A stretch of DNA of 34,437 nucleotides, from contig CANHIG010000012.1 in NCBI GenBank assembly GCA_947461105.1, positions 1 to 34,437 of the forward strand, written 5' to 3'. Each line of letters starts with the position of its first letter. Position 1 is the first letter of the stretch. Shown here piece after piece: positions 7,002 to 16,431 of the stretch. Source of the stretch: Bacteroidota bacterium. Lineage in GTDB: Bacteria > Bacteroidota > Bacteroidia > Chitinophagales > LD1. Position numbers and translations under genes: made by a program. The notes under the pieces are model-generated. The model did no database searches. It saw only the letters and a program-made list of their open reading frames with translations, and was not told the origin of the DNA.

Positions 7002-7913
7002 ATGAAAGTAAACAACATTCTCGCAGTGATAGGCAACACGCCTCACGTAAAAATCAACAAGCTTTATGGAGCTGATGCGCAGGTATATTTTAAGCTAGAG
7101 CGACAGAATCCTGGGGCATCGATTAAGGACAGAATTGCATTAGCCATGATTGAAGATGCCGAGGCAAAAGGATTGATCAACAAAGATTCTACCATCATTG
7201 AGCCTACCTCCGGGAATACCGGAATTGGGTTAGCGATGGTGGCTGCTGTGAAAGGCTACAAATTGATTCTAGTAATGCCGGAATCGATGAGTATCGAGAG
7301 ACGAAGATTGATGGCTGTATATGGAGCACAGTTTGAATTGACTCCAAGAGAAAAAGGGATGAAAGGTGCTATTGAGAAAGCAACTGAGCTTGTTGCCAGC
7401 ACACCAAACTCATGGATGCCGCAACAGTTTAATAATCCTGCAAATATTGAAGTGCATAAAAGAACTACTGCACAGGAAATTATCAATGACTTTCCTGATG
7501 GATTGGATTATGTAATTACAGGAGTAGGAACAGGCGGACATATCAGCGGAGTAGCTGAGGTATTGAAAGCTAAATTTCCAAACCTGAAAGTGTTCGCGGT
7601 GGAGCCGGCAGCTTCTCCTGTGATTAGCGGTGGTCAACCTTCTCCGCATCCTATTCAGGGAATTGGAGCAGGGTTTATTCCCGGTAATCTGAAAACAGAT
7701 TTGTTAGATGGTGTAATCACTGTTACAAAAGAAGAAGCGTTTGAATATGCACAGCGTTCGGCAAGAGAAGAAGGCATCTTTGTGGGTATTTCATCAGGAG
7801 CATCATTGGCTGCAGTTGCTAAAAAATTGCCTGAGCTGCCAGCCGGAAGTAAAGTGCTTACATTCTGTTATGATACAGGTGAGCGCTACTTAAGTATCGA
7901 AGGCCTATTCTAA
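7002..7913 (+). CDS. cysK: Cysteine synthase (O-acetylserine sulfhydrylase)
   Basis: This PLP enzyme makes L-cysteine from O-acetylserine and sulfide. It has 303 residues, within the CysK/CysM range. NPGASIKDR contains the PLP-binding Lys42. TSGNTGIG (69-76) is the substrate-binding loop, [11 protein letters not shown] binds the cofactor phosphate, and GISSGAS near residue 264 is the conserved Ser contacting the pyridine nitrogen. It follows cysE by 17 bases and is closed by a strong terminator, so cysE-cysK is a complete two-gene cysteine operon under the upstream leader. CysK and CysM cannot be separated firmly by eye, but the CysE partnership favours CysK. Confidence 0.94.
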   Translation: MKVNNILAVIGNTPHVKINKLYGADAQVYFKLERQNPGASIKDRIALAMIEDAEAKGLINKDSTIIEPTSGNTGIGLAMVAAVKGYKLILVMPESMSIERRRLMAVYGAQFELTPREKGMKGAIEKATELVASTPNSWMPQQFNNPANIEVHKRTTAQEIINDFPDGLDYVITGVGTGGHISGVAEVLKAKFPNLKVFAVEPAASPVISGGQPSPHPIQGIGAGFIPGNLKTDLLDGVITVTKEEAFEYAQRSAREEGIFVGISSGASLAAVAKKLPELPAGSKVLTFCYDTGERYLSIEGLF

Positions 7914-7933
7914 ATTGTTGTTATTTGTTGGTT

Positions 7934-7967
7934 AAAAGAGCTGTATTTTCATACAGCTCTTTTTTTT
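7934..7967. terminator. Bidirectional intrinsic terminator between cysK and amtB
   Basis: agagctgtat (7937-7946) pairs with atacagctct (7951-7960) around a tttc loop, followed by T residues to 7967 on the plus strand. Four A residues before the stem give a short T run on the minus strand, so the hairpin can also end amtB transcription from the opposite side. Confidence 0.9.
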
Positions 7968-7968
7968 G

Positions 7969-9285
7969 CTACGCAATGGGTTTCTTGAGCTTATATGTTT
8001 CTCCATGTTGGGTGAAATCCAATCCGAAATCTTCATCAGCAACTGATACCCGCAAGGGCTCTATCTTATCAGTAATCCAATACAATAAGTATGAGCCTCC
8101 AAAAGTATATACGGTTACAATTAACAGCGCCAAAAGGTGATATAAAAAAGTAGTTGTTTCTCCATAAAACAATCCCACCTCTCTAGCAAAAACTGCTGTC
8201 ATTAGCATCCCTACAATTCCGCCCACCCCATGACACGGAAATACATCGAGAGTATCATCAAGGTTAGATTTGTTTTTAGCTCTTACAGCAAGGTTGGAAA
8301 TTAAAGCAGCAATAAATCCGATAAAAATACTGTGAGGTATAGACACAAAACCGGCAGCAGGGGTAATCGCAACGAGTCCTACTACTGAACCGATACAAGC
8401 ACCCATTGCCGAGGGCTTTTTACCACGAGCCGCATCAAAAAATATCCAGGCCATCATAGCCGTTGCTGAAGCAGCAATGGTGGTGGCAAATGCCTGCACT
8501 GCAATAAGATTGGCACCTAATGAGGAACCGGCATTAAAGCCAAACCAACCAAACCAGAGCATTCCTGTGCCAAGAATTACATAAGGAATGTTTGCCGGCT
8601 CTGTATGTTTACTATCGCCAAAAGAAGTTCGAGGACCCAAAAATAATGCTCCTGCAAGAGCAGCGTAGCCCGCACTCATGTGTACCACAGTGCCTCCTGC
8701 AAAATCGAGCACACCCCATTGACGAAGAAAACCATCAGGATGCCAGGTCCAGTGTGCCAGTGGACAATAGATGAATAAACTAAATAGTGTTATGAAAATG
8801 AGGTATGCATTAAATTTTACACGCTCAGCAAAACTACCCGTAATTAATGCCGGAGTGATGATAGCAAACTTCAATTGAAAAATAGCGAAGAGCAAAATCG
8901 GAATGGTAGGTGCAAGAGTTTCATTAATATTCAACCCGACATTTCTGAAAAAGAAATACTGAAAGGGATTGCCAATGATACCATGAAAGCTATCGCCAAA
9001 ACAAAGACTAAAACCAACAATCACATACAGCAAAGTCACCACACCTAGCGAAATGAAGCTTTGCAGCATGGTGGAAATAATATTTTTCTTACTCACCATA
9101 CCTCCGTAAAAAAATGAGAGCCCGGGAGTCATCAATAGCACCAACCCTGATGCGGTAAGCATCCATGCAATATCTGCTTTGTCAAATGCTGCATTATCTA
9201 CCGAAACTAATTCTTCTTTCAAAAAAATAGCGCCAAAGGCAATGATTGCTAAAATCAGAAAAGTAAAACGGTATCTGGACTTCAT
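7969..9285 (-). CDS. amtB: Ammonium transporter
   Basis: This Amt/Rh-family inner-membrane channel for ammonium/ammonia has 438 residues, with an N-terminal signal-like helix (8-22) and about 11 transmembrane segments. The pore twin histidines are His202 in DFAGGTVVHMSAG and His352 in PCHGVGGIVGM, and the gate Phe region FQLKFAIITPALITG is at about 136-150. WFGWFGFNAGSS is also diagnostic. The usual partner gene glnK (PII protein) is not adjacent, so regulation by a PII protein cannot be read from context. The gene is transcribed alone, toward the cysK terminator. Confidence 0.95.
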   Translation of the reverse strand: MKSRYRFTFLILAIIAFGAIFLKEELVSVDNAAFDKADIAWMLTASGLVLLMTPGLSFFYGGMVSKKNIISTMLQSFISLGVVTLLYVIVGFSLCFGDSFHGIIGNPFQYFFFRNVGLNINETLAPTIPILLFAIFQLKFAIITPALITGSFAERVKFNAYLIFITLFSLFIYCPLAHWTWHPDGFLRQWGVLDFAGGTVVHMSAGYAALAGALFLGPRTSFGDSKHTEPANIPYVILGTGMLWFGWFGFNAGSSLGANLIAVQAFATTIAASATAMMAWIFFDAARGKKPSAMGACIGSVVGLVAITPAAGFVSIPHSIFIGFIAALISNLAVRAKNKSNLDDTLDVFPCHGVGGIVGMLMTAVFAREVGLFYGETTTFLYHLLALLIVTVYTFGGSYLLYWITDKIEPLRVSVADEDFGLDFTQHGETYKLKKPIA

Positions 9286-9317
9286 ATTAATTAAATATAA
9301 TTATGTGTTATTTTTGA

Positions 9318-9325
9318 CAAAAATA
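9318..9325 (-). promoter_or_regulatory. Candidate -7 box for amtB
   Basis: On the minus strand this reads TATTTTTG, a match to the Bacteroidota TAnnTTTG -7 element, 32 bases before the amtB ATG. No clear -33 box is present and the sequence is AT-rich, so it may be chance. Confidence 0.3.
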
Positions 9326-9378
9326 CCATAATTGATAAGTCTTTGCGATAAAAAAATAAAACAAAGGAGAAAGAAAGC

Positions 9379-9407
9379 AAAAAACCTTGTCTAAGGTTAG
9401 AGACAAG
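9379..9407 (-). terminator. Intrinsic terminator after mutS
   Basis: On the minus strand cttgtct (from 9407-9401) pairs with agacaag (9392-9386) around an eight-base loop, followed by GG and six T residues (9384-9379). It starts eight bases beyond the mutS stop and separates mutS from amtB. Confidence 0.8.
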
Positions 9408-9414
9408 ACAATAA

Positions 9415-12030
9415 TTAATCGAGAATTCTTTTAAGTTCATTCAGCTTCATTAGCGCTTCAATTGGCGTAAGCGCATTTACTTCTACTTTTTGAAGAATGT
9501 CACCAATCTGCTTAAGTTTTGGATCTGTCATATCAAACATGCTGAGCTGAATTTTGGATGATGCTTGCTTCAGCGCTGCTTTGTTAGATGCTGTAGCGCG
9601 CTGGTCTTCAAGCTCCTTGAGTATTTCATTAGCACGGTCAATGATTAATCGTGGCATTCCGGCCATTTTAGCCACGTGAATTCCGAAGCTATGTTCGCTT
9701 CCGCCCGGAACTAATTTCCGAATGAATATAATTTTGTTTCCTGTTTCTTTTGTGCTGACATGATAGTTTTTGATGCGCTCAAACTTTTCAGCCAGTTCAT
9801 TCAACTCGTGATAATGCGTAGCAAATAAAGTTCGTGGATGAGCAGTAGGGTATTGATGCATAAATTCCGCAATGGACCACGCAATGGAAATGCCATCGTA
9901 GGTAGAAGTTCCGCGACCGATTTCATCGAGCAGAATCAGTGAACGGGCAGAAAGATTATTAATAATACTTGCTGTTTCATTCATCTCCACCATGAAAGTA
10001 GATTCTCCAGAACTCAGATTGTCGCTAGCGCCAACCCTTGTAAATACTTTATCAACCAATCCAATTGATGCACTTTTTGCAGGAACAAAACTTCCCATTT
10101 GGGCCATCAATACAATCAAAGCAGTTTGCCTGAGTAAGGCTGATTTCCCTGACATATTTGGACCGGTAATCATCAGGATTTGTTGCGAATCGCTATCCAG
10201 TAAAACATCATTTGGCACATAAGCATCTCCAGGATTCAGTTGCTGCTCAATCACTGGATGTCTGCCGTCTTTAATATCTATTACAAACGAATCATTAATC
10301 TCAGGCTGCGAGTAATTTCTCGAAGCCGCAATTTCAGCAAAAGACAACAGGCAGTCAATACGAGCTACCAGATTTGCGTTTTGCTGAATCAGTAAAGCGA
10401 AATCTTTTGTGTAAGCAATCAACTCATTGAAAATTCGCTCTTCTATAATCACAATGCGCTCTTCTGCGCTTAAAACTTTTTGCTCATACTCTTTGAGTTC
10501 TTCTGTAATATAGCGTTCAGCATTCGCCAATGTTTGTTTGCGAATCCAGTCAGCAGGAACTTTTGATTTATGCGTGTTAGTCACTTCCAGATAATAGCCA
10601 AACACATTATTAAATCCTACCTTAAGCGAAGAAATTCCTGTGCGCTCTGTTTCTTTCTGCTGAATCTGTGCAATATAGTTTTTGCCGTTTGTTCTTATGT
10701 CTCTCAACTCATCCAGCTCAATATCCACAGCTGATTTAATGATATTCCCTTTTGCAATCACAGCTCCGGCATCATCCATCAATACATCTGCAATGCGTCC
10801 AACTACTTGCGGCAATAACACTAACTTCAGTGCAATTTCCTTGAGGGCTTTATTATCAGTTTTGCTTAGCAACTCATGAATGGGTTGCAGCGCAGCAAGT
10901 CCATAACACAATTGCACCATTTCGCGAGGATTGATTTTATACATCGCTACTTTGGAGATAATGCGTTCTATATCTCCGATAGATTTAATAATGCCTCTCA
11001 ATTCCTGCGCATGTTCGATTTGGGTTACAAAGAATGAAACCGCAGAAAGCCTTTCATCAATAGTAGTTTTGCTAATCAATGGCATGGTTACCCAGCGCTT
11101 CAGCAATCTGCCGCCCATTGGAGAAACTGTTTTATCCATCACATCAATCAGCGATTTGCCATCAGGATGCGAAGGATACACTAGTTCTAAATTTCTTATG
11201 GTAAATCTGTCAAGCCAAACGCAATCCAGTTGATTGATGAGTGAGATTTTAGCGATATGCGCTAAGCGATGATGCTCGGTGTCTTTAAGATACTGTACTG
11301 CAGCTCCTGCTGCAATAGTCGCGGCATATTGCCCTTCGAGTCCGAAGCCTTTCAATGAGTTTGTCTCAAATAGTTTCGTCAGCAATTCCTGGGTATGGTC
11401 AAAAGTGAACACCCAATCTTCAAGACGATTGGAGAATATTTTGCTTCCTAATAAATCAAGAAGCAGCTTTTCTTTACTACGCTGAAAAATAATTTCCGAA
11501 GGCGAAAAAGTCTGAATCAATTTTTCTATATAATCATTATTTCCTTCAGCTGTCAAAAACTCTCCGGTCGAAATATCAATGAAGGCTACTCCTGTTTTTT
11601 CTTTATCAAAATGAACGGCTGCGAAGAAGTTATTTGTTTTACTGTTAAGAATATTGTCGCCTGTAACCACTCCCGGAGTCACCATTTCTGTGACACCTCG
11701 CTTCACAATAGTCTTGGTCATTTTCGGATCTTCGAGCTGATCACAGATGGCAACACGAAATCCTGCTCGCACTAATTTAGGTAAATAAGTATCGAGTGCA
11801 TGATGCGGAAATCCGGCAAGTGCAATTTCAGATGCTTTGCCATTTGAACGCTTGGTGAGCACAATGCCAAGCACAGCCGCTGCTTTATGGGCATCTTCAC
11901 CAAAAGTTTCATAAAAATCGCCCACTCGAAAAAGCAATATAGCATCAGGATATTTGCTTTTTATCTGATTATATTGCTTCATGAGCGGAGTTTCCGACTC
12001 AATGGTATTGATTTGCTGTTTTTCGGACAT
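9415..12030 (-). CDS. mutS: DNA mismatch repair protein MutS
   Basis: This ATPase recognises mismatches and starts repair with MutL. From the ATG at 12030 the product is 871 residues, normal for MutS1. The mismatch-reading Phe-x-Glu motif is Phe39-Tyr40-Glu41 in RVGDFYETFG. The connector, lever and clamp domains follow, then the ATPase domain with Walker A GPNMSGKS (about 621-628), LLDEIGRGTSTYDG and ATHYHEL, and a C-terminal dimerisation helix-turn-helix. The frame stays open to 12147, but that would add 39 unconserved residues overlapping the divergent methyltransferase gene. The start MSEKQQINTIESETPLMKQY gives the normal family N-terminus. Confidence 0.95.
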   Translation of the reverse strand: MSEKQQINTIESETPLMKQYNQIKSKYPDAILLFRVGDFYETFGEDAHKAAAVLGIVLTKRSNGKASEIALAGFPHHALDTYLPKLVRAGFRVAICDQLEDPKMTKTIVKRGVTEMVTPGVVTGDNILNSKTNNFFAAVHFDKEKTGVAFIDISTGEFLTAEGNNDYIEKLIQTFSPSEIIFQRSKEKLLLDLLGSKIFSNRLEDWVFTFDHTQELLTKLFETNSLKGFGLEGQYAATIAAGAAVQYLKDTEHHRLAHIAKISLINQLDCVWLDRFTIRNLELVYPSHPDGKSLIDVMDKTVSPMGGRLLKRWVTMPLISKTTIDERLSAVSFFVTQIEHAQELRGIIKSIGDIERIISKVAMYKINPREMVQLCYGLAALQPIHELLSKTDNKALKEIALKLVLLPQVVGRIADVLMDDAGAVIAKGNIIKSAVDIELDELRDIRTNGKNYIAQIQQKETERTGISSLKVGFNNVFGYYLEVTNTHKSKVPADWIRKQTLANAERYITEELKEYEQKVLSAEERIVIIEERIFNELIAYTKDFALLIQQNANLVARIDCLLSFAEIAASRNYSQPEINDSFVIDIKDGRHPVIEQQLNPGDAYVPNDVLLDSDSQQILMITGPNMSGKSALLRQTALIVLMAQMGSFVPAKSASIGLVDKVFTRVGASDNLSSGESTFMVEMNETASIINNLSARSLILLDEIGRGTSTYDGISIAWSIAEFMHQYPTAHPRTLFATHYHELNELAEKFERIKNYHVSTKETGNKIIFIRKLVPGGSEHSFGIHVAKMAGMPRLIIDRANEILKELEDQRATASNKAALKQASSKIQLSMFDMTDPKLKQIGDILQKVEVNALTPIEALMKLNELKRILD

Positions 12031-12082
12031 CGGAGCAAAATAAAATTCTAATTTCGAAACTCTAAATATTCTGAGCGATTTT

Positions 12083-12619
12083 ATGACAAATAACAGAAAA
12101 CTAAGCATGGATGAATTGGGGAGGATGAATCCAGAGGAATTTGACAAGGCGCAGAAAACTCCGTTGATTGTGATTCTGGACGATGTTCGTTCACATTTGA
12201 ATGTAGGCTCGGTTTTTCGCTCGGCTGATGCTTTTCGGGTTGAAAAGATTTATTTGTGCGGTATTACAGGCTGCCCGCCACACCGCGATATTCAAAAAAC
12301 AGCACTTGGCGCAACTGAAACTGTAGCATGGGAATACAGAGAGAACATTAATACTTTGATTGATGAGCTAAAGCAAAACGGCATTGTAATAGCCAGTGTG
12401 GAGCAAACAGAAAATGCCGTAAAGCTACAGGAAATTGACATTGAGCACTCATTGAAATATGCTGTAGTATTCGGCAATGAAGTAGAGGGTGTAAAACAGG
12501 AAGTTATTAATCAAAGCAATTTTTGCATTGAGATTCCGCAGTTTGGTACAAAGCACTCGCTGAATATTTCTGTTTGTGCCGGAATAGTAATGTGGGAGTG
12601 GGTGAGAAAGCTTATCTGA
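12083..12619 (+). CDS. TrmH/SpoU-family RNA 2'-O-methyltransferase
   Basis: This SPOUT-class methyltransferase of 178 residues is predicted to methylate a ribose 2'-OH in tRNA or rRNA using S-adenosylmethionine. Motif 1 is HLNVGSVFRSADAFRV, with the conserved Asn and catalytic Arg. Motif 2 is AVVFGNEVEGV and motif 3 is IPQFGTKHSLNISVCAGIVM; together these form the trefoil-knot cofactor site. It lacks an N-terminal RNA-binding domain, so it is the short, TrmL/TrmH-like type and the target nucleotide cannot be assigned. It is divergent from mutS, with 52 bases between the starts, so both promoters must lie in or near that gap. Confidence 0.88.
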   Translation: MTNNRKLSMDELGRMNPEEFDKAQKTPLIVILDDVRSHLNVGSVFRSADAFRVEKIYLCGITGCPPHRDIQKTALGATETVAWEYRENINTLIDELKQNGIVIASVEQTENAVKLQEIDIEHSLKYAVVFGNEVEGVKQEVINQSNFCIEIPQFGTKHSLNISVCAGIVMWEWVRKLI

Positions 12620-12637
12620 TATTGATGGCTCAATAGC

Positions 12638-13657
12638 TCATTTCAGCTCACCAATAAACTTTAGCATTCCTGAAAAGTATGTTTGCTGATCATCCCACAT
12701 ACATAAGTGGCTTCCCTTGTCACAGTATAAGTAAGAACCTTGTTGCACCAGTTTGCTCATTCTTTCCATAAACTCAGGATCCATAGAATCAAAGTGTGCT
12801 CCAATCATTAGGGTTGGCGTACTAATTTCTTTTAACCTATCGGTTACATCCCACTTTTCTAATAATCCCCCAGGCACAAATTCACTTGGCCCTTGAATTA
12901 GTTCATAAACATGTGAATTGATATGTTCTAAGCTTCTTGTAATGGGCTCAGGCCATTCATCTGCATGCATTCTACAAATATGCTTGGTGTAAAATTCATC
13001 GAAAACCAATTTTTGATAAGTAGCGTTTGCATAATCGCCTTCTGATTCATATTGCTTCAAACTATCCAACAATGAGGGTCTTAATTCCTGACGTAATCTC
13101 TCATTATACTTTCCATATTCAGGATAACTGGACATCATGTTTGAAATAATCAGTCCCTTAAGATTTTGCTGATATTTTAATGCATACTCCATAGCCAAAA
13201 TTCCGCCCCATGATTGACCAAGTAAAATGAAATTATCTTTATTCAAACCAAGCTGAGTACGCACTTGTTCCACCTCATCCGTAAATCGCCCTAGAGTCCA
13301 AAGAGAATCGTTTTTAGGCTGGTCGCTATAGTAAGAACCTAACTGGTCGTATTCATAAAACTCAATTCCTTCAGGCTGAAAAAGACTTTGATAGCATTCC
13401 AAATATTCATGAGTAAGTGCCGGACCACCATGTAGAATCAATACTTTCAGCTTGGAGTTGTTTCCATATCGCTTTGTCCAGACTTTGTATATTCCAAATT
13501 TTGTTTGAATAGGAATCATTTTTACTCCTCCAGATTGATAGCCGCTCTCGTTGTATGTAAAGTATTCTCTCAGGTTATTTTGTGCGCAGCACTTTTTTTT
13601 ATCGTTGCACGACGCAAGGAGAAGATAAATAGAGGAATACAAAATTAAATACTTCAT
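12638..13657 (-). CDS. Proline iminopeptidase-type alpha/beta hydrolase, lipoprotein
   Basis: This 339-residue alpha/beta hydrolase of the proline iminopeptidase (peptidase S33) group would remove N-terminal proline or similar residues from peptides. It starts with a lipoprotein signal: hydrophobic residues 3-14, then LLLASC with lipid-modified Cys17. It is therefore probably anchored to the envelope rather than cytoplasmic. HGGP (76-79) forms the oxyanion hole, GQSWGG places the nucleophile at Ser149, and the other triad members are likely Asp290 (or Asp293) and His317 (KGSHLCMW). It lies downstream of the clpB terminator and converges on the methyltransferase gene. Substrate preference is inferred from the family. 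Confidence 0.86.
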   Translation of the reverse strand: MKYLILYSSIYLLLASCNDKKKCCAQNNLREYFTYNESGYQSGGVKMIPIQTKFGIYKVWTKRYGNNSKLKVLILHGGPALTHEYLECYQSLFQPEGIEFYEYDQLGSYYSDQPKNDSLWTLGRFTDEVEQVRTQLGLNKDNFILLGQSWGGILAMEYALKYQQNLKGLIISNMMSSYPEYGKYNERLRQELRPSLLDSLKQYESEGDYANATYQKLVFDEFYTKHICRMHADEWPEPITRSLEHINSHVYELIQGPSEFVPGGLLEKWDVTDRLKEISTPTLMIGAHFDSMDPEFMERMSKLVQQGSYLYCDKGSHLCMWDDQQTYFSGMLKFIGELK

Positions 13658-13721
13658 GGAATTATTTATCCGGTAAAAATAGTAAAATAAAATCCAATAT
13701 ATTCAATGTGCTTTTCAAAAG

Positions 13722-13753
13722 CTAAAACAAAATGGGCTGCAAATTGCAGCCCA
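13722..13753 (-). terminator. Intrinsic terminator after clpB
   Basis: tgggctgcaa (13733-13742) and ttgcagccca (13744-13753) form a near-perfect inverted repeat, realistically a seven-pair G-C-rich stem with a five-base loop. On the minus strand it is followed by a T-rich run ATTTTGTTTTAG. It lies 23 bases past the clpB stop. Confidence 0.8.
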
Positions 13754-13775
13754 CTAAAAAAAATTATATGCTTAA

Positions 13776-16376
13776 TTATTTCGCTTTAAAACTCAACAAC
13801 CCTCCCTTTTCATCTATCTGAATTGTTTGTCCTTTCCTCAATGTACCTCCAAGTATAAGCTTGGAAAGTTGATTTACAATTTCTTTTTGTATCAATCGTT
13901 TTAGAGGTCTTGCTCCATATTGAGGGTCATAACCTTGCTCTCCAAGCCAGTCCAATGCCTTATCCGTAAGCTCCAGATTCATTTCCTTATCTCTAAGAAG
14001 ATTTCTGATTTGAGTTAACTGTAAATCCACAATAGCTCTGATTTGCTTTTTCATTAATGGCTTGAACATTATAATATCGTCAATCCTATTAATGAATTCC
14101 GGTCTTACAGATTGCTTCAACCTTTCGACAACCTCGACTTTAGTAGTTTCAGTAACTGCCATAACCTCATCCTCAGTGATATTTTCAAAATTTCTTTGAA
14201 TAATATCAGAACCGATATTTGATGTCATGATGATGATGGTATTTTTAAAATTGACTGTTCGTCCTTTATTGTCAGTAAGCCTTCCATCATCTAATACCTG
14301 GAGTAGAATATTAAAAACATCCTGATGTGCCTTTTCAATCTCATCAAACAAAACAACAGAATAAGGTTTCCTTCTAACTACCTCAGTCAACTGCCCCCCT
14401 TCGTCATAACCCACATATCCGGGAGGTGAACCAACCAATCTCGAGACTGAATGCTTCTCCTGATATTCACTCATATCAATTCTTATCATTGCATTTTCAT
14501 CATTGAAAAGCACCTCGCAAAGCGCCTTACTCAGTTCAGTTTTACCAACTCCCGTAGTTCCGAGGAAAAGAAAAGAGCCTATCGGTTTACGCTCGTCTTG
14601 CAATCCTGATCTTGCTCTTCTGATTGCATCAGAAACGGCTTCTATTGCTTCTTCCTGCCCTTTCACTCTTTGTCCAAGCCTTTCCTCCAGCTGAAGTAGT
14701 TTTGCGGACTCGCTTTCCAACATTCTTGTAACAGGGATTCCTGTCCATTTCGCAACAATAGCAGCTATATCATCAGCATTTACTTCTTCATTCAGCATTC
14801 TTTTTTCTGGCGAAATAGTTGCAAGCTTTTCTTCAAGTCTCTTTATGTCTTCCTCTGCTTCCTTAATCTTACCATAACGAATCTCAGCAACTTTACCATA
14901 ATCACCTACTCTCTCCAACTGCTCTGCTTCTATCTTAAAGGCCTCAATGGTTCTCTTTTTACTTTGTATGCCATCCAAAATTTCTTTTTCAGAATTCCAT
15001 TTCGCTTTTATCTGATTCCGCTTTTCACTTAACTCTGACAACTCAGACTTCAAATCGTTAAACTTCTTATCATCATTTTCTCTTTTAATGGCTTCTACTT
15101 CTATTTCAAACTGCATAATCTTTCTTTCAATTTCATCCAGCTCTTCAGGCATAGAGTCCATTTGCAAACGAAGCTTTGCAGCAGCTTCATCAATAAGATC
15201 AATTGCTTTGTCAGGTAAAAATCTATCGCTGATATACCTATCAGAAAGTGTAACAGATGCTATTATAGCCTCATCTTTTATCCTCACTTTGTGATGTGTT
15301 TCATATCTCTCTTTCAAACCTCTGAGAATTGAAATTGCATCTTCCACTGAAGGTTCATCCACCATCACTTTCTGGAAACGTCTTTCTAAAGCTTTATCCT
15401 TTTCAAAATGTTTCTGATATTCATTGAGTGTGGTTGCTCCTATTGCTCTCAGTTCACCCCTAGCCAACTCCGGCTTTAAAATATTTGCGGCATCCATTGC
15501 ACCATCAGTAGCTCCTGCACCCACCAAAGTATGAATCTCATCAATGAATAGGATAATATTTCCTGCTGATTCTTTCACTTCCTTTACAACAGCCTTTAAT
15601 CGCTCTTCAAAGTCTCCGCGATATTTTGCACCTGCCATCAGTGCTCCCATGTCAAGAGAAAAAATGATTTTGTTTTTTAAATTCTCAGGGACATCTCCTT
15701 TTATAATTCTATGTGCAATTCCCTCTGCAATGGCTGTTTTACCTACTCCCGGTTCTCCGACAAGTAAAGGATTATTTTTAGTTTTTCGAGAAAGAATATG
15801 CATTACTCTCCTGATTTCTTCATCTCTTCCAATCACCGGATCGAGTTTACCTTTTCTAGCTTGCTCACAAAGATTAATCGCATATTTTTCTAAAGAATTG
15901 TATGATGCATCAGCATTCTGATCACTCACCTTATTGCCTTTTCGCAGTTCTTCAATTGCCGCAATCAACTGCTTTTCTTCTAATCCCAAAGATTTAAGAA
16001 GTTTGGTTGTATCATCGTTTACCTGGAGTAATGCAAGCATAAGATGGTCAACCGCTACATAACTATCGCCCATCTCTTTTATTAATTTGTTTGCCTGCAA
16101 TACCAGCTGTGCAAATTTATGAGAAGGTTGAACTGAGCCTTCAGATGCTCCCGATACTTTAGGTAATTTACTCAACTGCTCTTCTACCTTTCCAAGTAAT
16201 ATATTCTTGTTCACTCCTGCTTTCTCAAGCAAATATGGGAGTCCATCAGGATCTGTATCAAGCAATCCCTTTAGCAAGTGTAAAGTATCTAAACTTGGGT
16301 TTGAAAGATTATAAGCAGTTTGCTGTGCACTACTTAATGCTTCCATGGCTTTGGTTGTGAAATTATTTACATTCAT
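13776..16376 (-). CDS. clpB: ATP-dependent disaggregase ClpB
   Basis: This Hsp100 chaperone works with DnaK to pull proteins out of aggregates. It has 866 residues, close to the usual 860. The Clp N domain (about 1-145) is followed by AAA+ module 1 with Walker A GEPGVGKT at 207-214 and Walker B LFIDEIHTLVGAG. A coiled-coil middle domain (about 410-530) separates it from AAA+ module 2 with GTTGVGKTE (near residue 610) and VVLFDEIEKAH. The C-terminal D2-small domain contains YGARPLKR. ClpB rather than ClpC or ClpA is indicated by the long middle domain. It is transcribed alone. No CIRCE element is visible upstream, but repeated TTCGGAAAAA boxes are. Confidence 0.96.
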   Translation of the reverse strand: MNVNNFTTKAMEALSSAQQTAYNLSNPSLDTLHLLKGLLDTDPDGLPYLLEKAGVNKNILLGKVEEQLSKLPKVSGASEGSVQPSHKFAQLVLQANKLIKEMGDSYVAVDHLMLALLQVNDDTTKLLKSLGLEEKQLIAAIEELRKGNKVSDQNADASYNSLEKYAINLCEQARKGKLDPVIGRDEEIRRVMHILSRKTKNNPLLVGEPGVGKTAIAEGIAHRIIKGDVPENLKNKIIFSLDMGALMAGAKYRGDFEERLKAVVKEVKESAGNIILFIDEIHTLVGAGATDGAMDAANILKPELARGELRAIGATTLNEYQKHFEKDKALERRFQKVMVDEPSVEDAISILRGLKERYETHHKVRIKDEAIIASVTLSDRYISDRFLPDKAIDLIDEAAAKLRLQMDSMPEELDEIERKIMQFEIEVEAIKRENDDKKFNDLKSELSELSEKRNQIKAKWNSEKEILDGIQSKKRTIEAFKIEAEQLERVGDYGKVAEIRYGKIKEAEEDIKRLEEKLATISPEKRMLNEEVNADDIAAIVAKWTGIPVTRMLESESAKLLQLEERLGQRVKGQEEAIEAVSDAIRRARSGLQDERKPIGSFLFLGTTGVGKTELSKALCEVLFNDENAMIRIDMSEYQEKHSVSRLVGSPPGYVGYDEGGQLTEVVRRKPYSVVLFDEIEKAHQDVFNILLQVLDDGRLTDNKGRTVNFKNTIIIMTSNIGSDIIQRNFENITEDEVMAVTETTKVEVVERLKQSVRPEFINRIDDIIMFKPLMKKQIRAIVDLQLTQIRNLLRDKEMNLELTDKALDWLGEQGYDPQYGARPLKRLIQKEIVNQLSKLILGGTLRKGQTIQIDEKGGLLSFKAK

Positions 16377-16431
16377 TGTATTCTGATTTTGCGTTCAGTT
16401 ACATTGAATCAAATTACTAACCAAGAGTACA

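Noticed and set aside
12031-12147. 39-codon N-terminal extension of mutS
   Set aside because: The frame is open but the extension overlaps the divergent methyltransferase gene and is not like MutS; the ATG at 12030 gives the normal N-terminus.
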